Shown here one piece after another: positions 61,411-64,000 of a DNA stretch of 64,000 nt (its first letter is position 1; each line of letters starts with the position of its first letter). This stretch comes from Penelope pileata (Eukaryota; Chordata; Aves; Galliformes; Cracidae), in NCBI GenBank assembly GCA_013396635.1, contig WBMW01005644.1, forward strand, positions 1 through 64,000, in the 5' to 3' direction. The notes below the pieces were generated by a model. It made no database searches and had not been told where the DNA came from. It saw only the letters and a program-made list of their open reading frames with translations. A program made the translations under genes and the position numbers.

Positions 61411-62112
61411 AATCACAAAATCAGAGAATTTCAGGTGTTGAAAGGGACCTCTAGAGACCATTGAGTCCAACCCCTCTGCCAAAGCAGACTCCCTGCAGCA
61501 GGTCGCACAGGTAGGCATACAGACAGGTCTTTAATATCTCTAGACAAGGAAAGTCCACAACCTCCCTGGGCAGCCTGTTCCAGTGCTCCATCACCCGCAC
61601 CATGAAGTTCTTACGCATATTTGTGCGGAACTTCCTATGTTCCAGTTTTTTTGCCATTGGCCCTTGTCCTATCACCACACACTACTGAAACAAGTCTAGC
61701 TCCATCCCTTTGCCTCCTGCACTTCAGATATTTATAAACATTAATCAAATCTCTCAGTCATCTCCACGCTGAACAGACCCAGTTNTACCCCCCTGAATCT
61801 CTGAACTCTAGTTACCCTCTCAACCTTCACACAGTTTTCTCCTCTAAGCCTCCCTCGGCTGTCCCTATCCCAACACGGTACTCCAGGTGAGGCCTGACCA
61901 GGACAGAGTAGAGGGAGAGAATCACTCCCTTGACCTGTTGGCCACTCTCTTTTTAATGGACCCTAGGATACCATTGGCCTTCTTGGCCACCATGGCACAC
62001 TGCTGGCTCATGGCCAACCTATTGTCCACCCAGACACCTAAGTCCTTCCCTGCAGAGCTCCTCTCCAGCAGGTCATCTTCCAACCAGTACTGACACACGC
62101 AGTTGTTTCCCT
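61411..62112 (-). mobile_element. CR1 3' fragment
   Basis: The plus strand starts ATCACAAAATCAGAGAATTT, the reverse of a CR1 tail. It runs through GACCTCTAGAGACCATTGAG, CCTCCCTGGGCAGCCTGTTC, ACTCCAGGTGAGGCCTGACC and TTCTTGGCCACCATGGCACA to CAGTACTGACACACGCAGTT. It covers the C-terminal part of ORF2 and the 3' untranslated region, with stops and frameshifts. One ambiguous base (N) sits at 61785. It is convergent with the CR1 at 59987-60985. Confidence 0.9.
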
Positions 62113-64000
62113 AATAATCACTTTCAGGAAAACAACGTTGAAAATAAAAGGGAGATTGTAATATATTTTCATACTTTTTTCCTGCCACTGTATTTTCTCT
62201 GTCAGATTGGTTACCCTAGGTCACTCACTTAGAAATTACCCAATCCAGTTCATATATTTGATAACATATGCTTAAAGTGTTCTCCAATATACTGCACTCT
62301 TCGGTGCACTCCTCAGAGCTGCTGGACTAACAGTTAGAAGCTACATTCAAACAAGACTAAGCACAAGAGCAAAATAGTGGCATTAACAAGCATAAGGAAA
62401 ATGGTATGCAATGATGACAGATAAAGTGTTCAGTTTTAAAAGAAAGTAGTTTAAGATTTCCTCTGGCATGGAAAGTTTCTTTTTTATTATTATTATTTTT
62501 TCTTTCTATTTTTTTTTTTTTCCCCTGACACTAGAGGGAAACAGTACTGGGGCATGCTTAGGAGATAAAGCAGTTTTGATTCGAATTTCATAGCTCTTAC
62601 CTAAACTTTTTGCCTTCCGTTGCTCATGGGTCCTATTTTCCAACATCACAAAATCTTGCTCCTTGACCTTACGCTTTCCCTCTTTCCCTCAAGGCTATTC
62701 ACTGATTTCCATTTTGCTTCCTCCCCCTTACCAGGACATCGACAGGGGGAAGTGCAGGTTAAGCAGAAGACAGAAACTCTCTGTTGATAGTGTTGATTTT
62801 TACTTGGCATTAGAGACAAACTTCTGCCTGACAAATTTCCCTCTCCTGTAACATTAAGGTACAACTAGCTTACTACAGAAGCCAAATGTGATGCAGTTTC
62901 AATTCAATATGTAAAAAATGCTTTTTTTTTTGACTGGTTCTTTTTTTCTTTTTTCTTTTTGTCTTGCTCCCTGTAGATTTGGCCCAAGCTTATAACTCCC
63001 AAGTGACACACTCTTGATACAGGAGAGATATCACTGTCTCAGTTCCGATGAAGTTCTTCCCTTGGCTCAAAAGAAAGGAAGTGATAGAGTTTTTTTTTAG
63101 CATCAAGAAAACACTGCCTTTGTTTTAAGAAAGATATTCTTTTAGTTTAAAATTCACAAAAAAGACTCAGCCTGAGGCAGACACCTGATACAGATACCTT
63201 TCAATGCAGTAGTTTAGGTTTAGGAGTTACGAATAAATACAGATAGATTGTTATAGAGACCGTAACCTCACAGCATTTAAATACAATGGAAATGTAATGG
63301 TATTAGTTTAATTATTTTTACATTTTCTCTACTATTCTTTTTCCACAGACCAAGTTACATCCCAGTTTAGGGTCAACCAGCTTCAACAGCTGTAAGGATA
63401 AAGCTGGGATCTGTTTCATTTTTGTTTGGTTTTGTTTGTTTGCTTGTTTAAAGGAGGCACAAGAGAATAGAAGCTGGCTGGCACCCGTACAATTGCTGCA
63501 AGATACTCCCATTTCCTTAAAAGAGACAAAAATAAAAGAGTTTTCCCAAGAAGCTATAGATCAATGTGTACTCATTTTAAGGTGATTACCTTCTACTTTA
63601 CAACATCTAATGGAAGAATAAGTGTGATTTACTTAAGGCTGCTATTTATTGTACAGGTGTTAGTGACAAATGGCTTACTTATTTTACAATATTAAGTTCT
63701 TATGCAATTTTTTTTCTTGTAAATACAAATAACAAATTAGTGTATTTAATACATTATTTAGTAAACAGGCAGAATAAGGCAGGATATTGCTAGATAAATC
63801 AGATCAGAGCAAAAAACATTTAATTAGCTTTCTTCCTTACCTTCCATTAACCTTACTGAATATTTTGTCCCTTCTTCCTGAATAAATACATATCTGACAA
63901 GGCAATATTTTCAAATTTTCATTTTTTTTTTTTTTAATTTGTGTTCCTAAATGAACAGGAGCTGATAAACATAAATTAAACTCACAAATACTGCTTTTTT
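62113..64000. other. AT-rich intergenic DNA, no gene seen
   Basis: No gene recognised. T-rich low-complexity tracts occur at about 62480-62525, 62920-62965 and 63920-63937. Confidence 0.55.

Noticed and set aside
1..64000. An undescribed biological system or gene cluster
   Set aside because: Apart from DSEL and transposon remnants I found no coding potential. The window looks like a normal avian gene-poor region.

Overview
This window is bird genomic DNA, most likely from a galliform or close relative. The evidence is many CR1 non-LTR retrotransposon fragments in both orientations, several copies of an avian LTR family, a cluster of short mariner copies that I recognise from memory as the chicken Galluhop/Mariner1_GG type, and an AT-rich background with one sharp CpG island. 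I see no prokaryotic features.

The only protein-coding gene I can support is DSEL (dermatan sulfate epimerase-like), on the minus strand at 44595-48245. It is a single uninterrupted 1216-codon reading frame, as expected for a gene whose coding region lies in one exon. A CpG island at about 49380-50290 lies 1.1-2 kb upstream of the start codon and is interrupted by a 211-base assembly gap. It is the natural candidate for the DSEL promoter and untranslated first exon. A TATA box on the opposite strand inside the island suggests possible divergent transcription.

Layout: 1-20 kb is intergenic DNA with five mariner segments (2.5, 7.5, 11.5, 14.5 and 19 kb), small CR1 tails and one solo LTR (13.2-13.7 kb). 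20-26 kb is unique AT-rich DNA. 26.4-28.8 kb holds an old CR1 and then a nested structure, a minus-strand CR1 split by an LTR with a short target duplication. 29-36 kb is AT-rich unique DNA with one gap. 36.3-36.6 kb is a purine microsatellite plus flank duplicated exactly around a single N, probably an assembly artefact. 37.0-38.8 kb holds two same-strand CR1 insertions. 39-44.6 kb is DSEL 3' flank, 44.6-48.2 kb is DSEL, and 49.4-50.3 kb is the CpG island. 50-59.5 kb is unique DNA. 59.6-62.1 kb holds an LTR with a 5-base target duplication, a well-preserved CR1 3' half and an opposed CR1. The rest is unique AT-rich DNA.

I found no convincing undescribed system. The most informative observations are transposon archaeology (two different internal-deletion derivatives of one mariner, a possibly split mariner, nested insertions), upstream ORFs that may regulate DSEL, and a probable assembly duplication.
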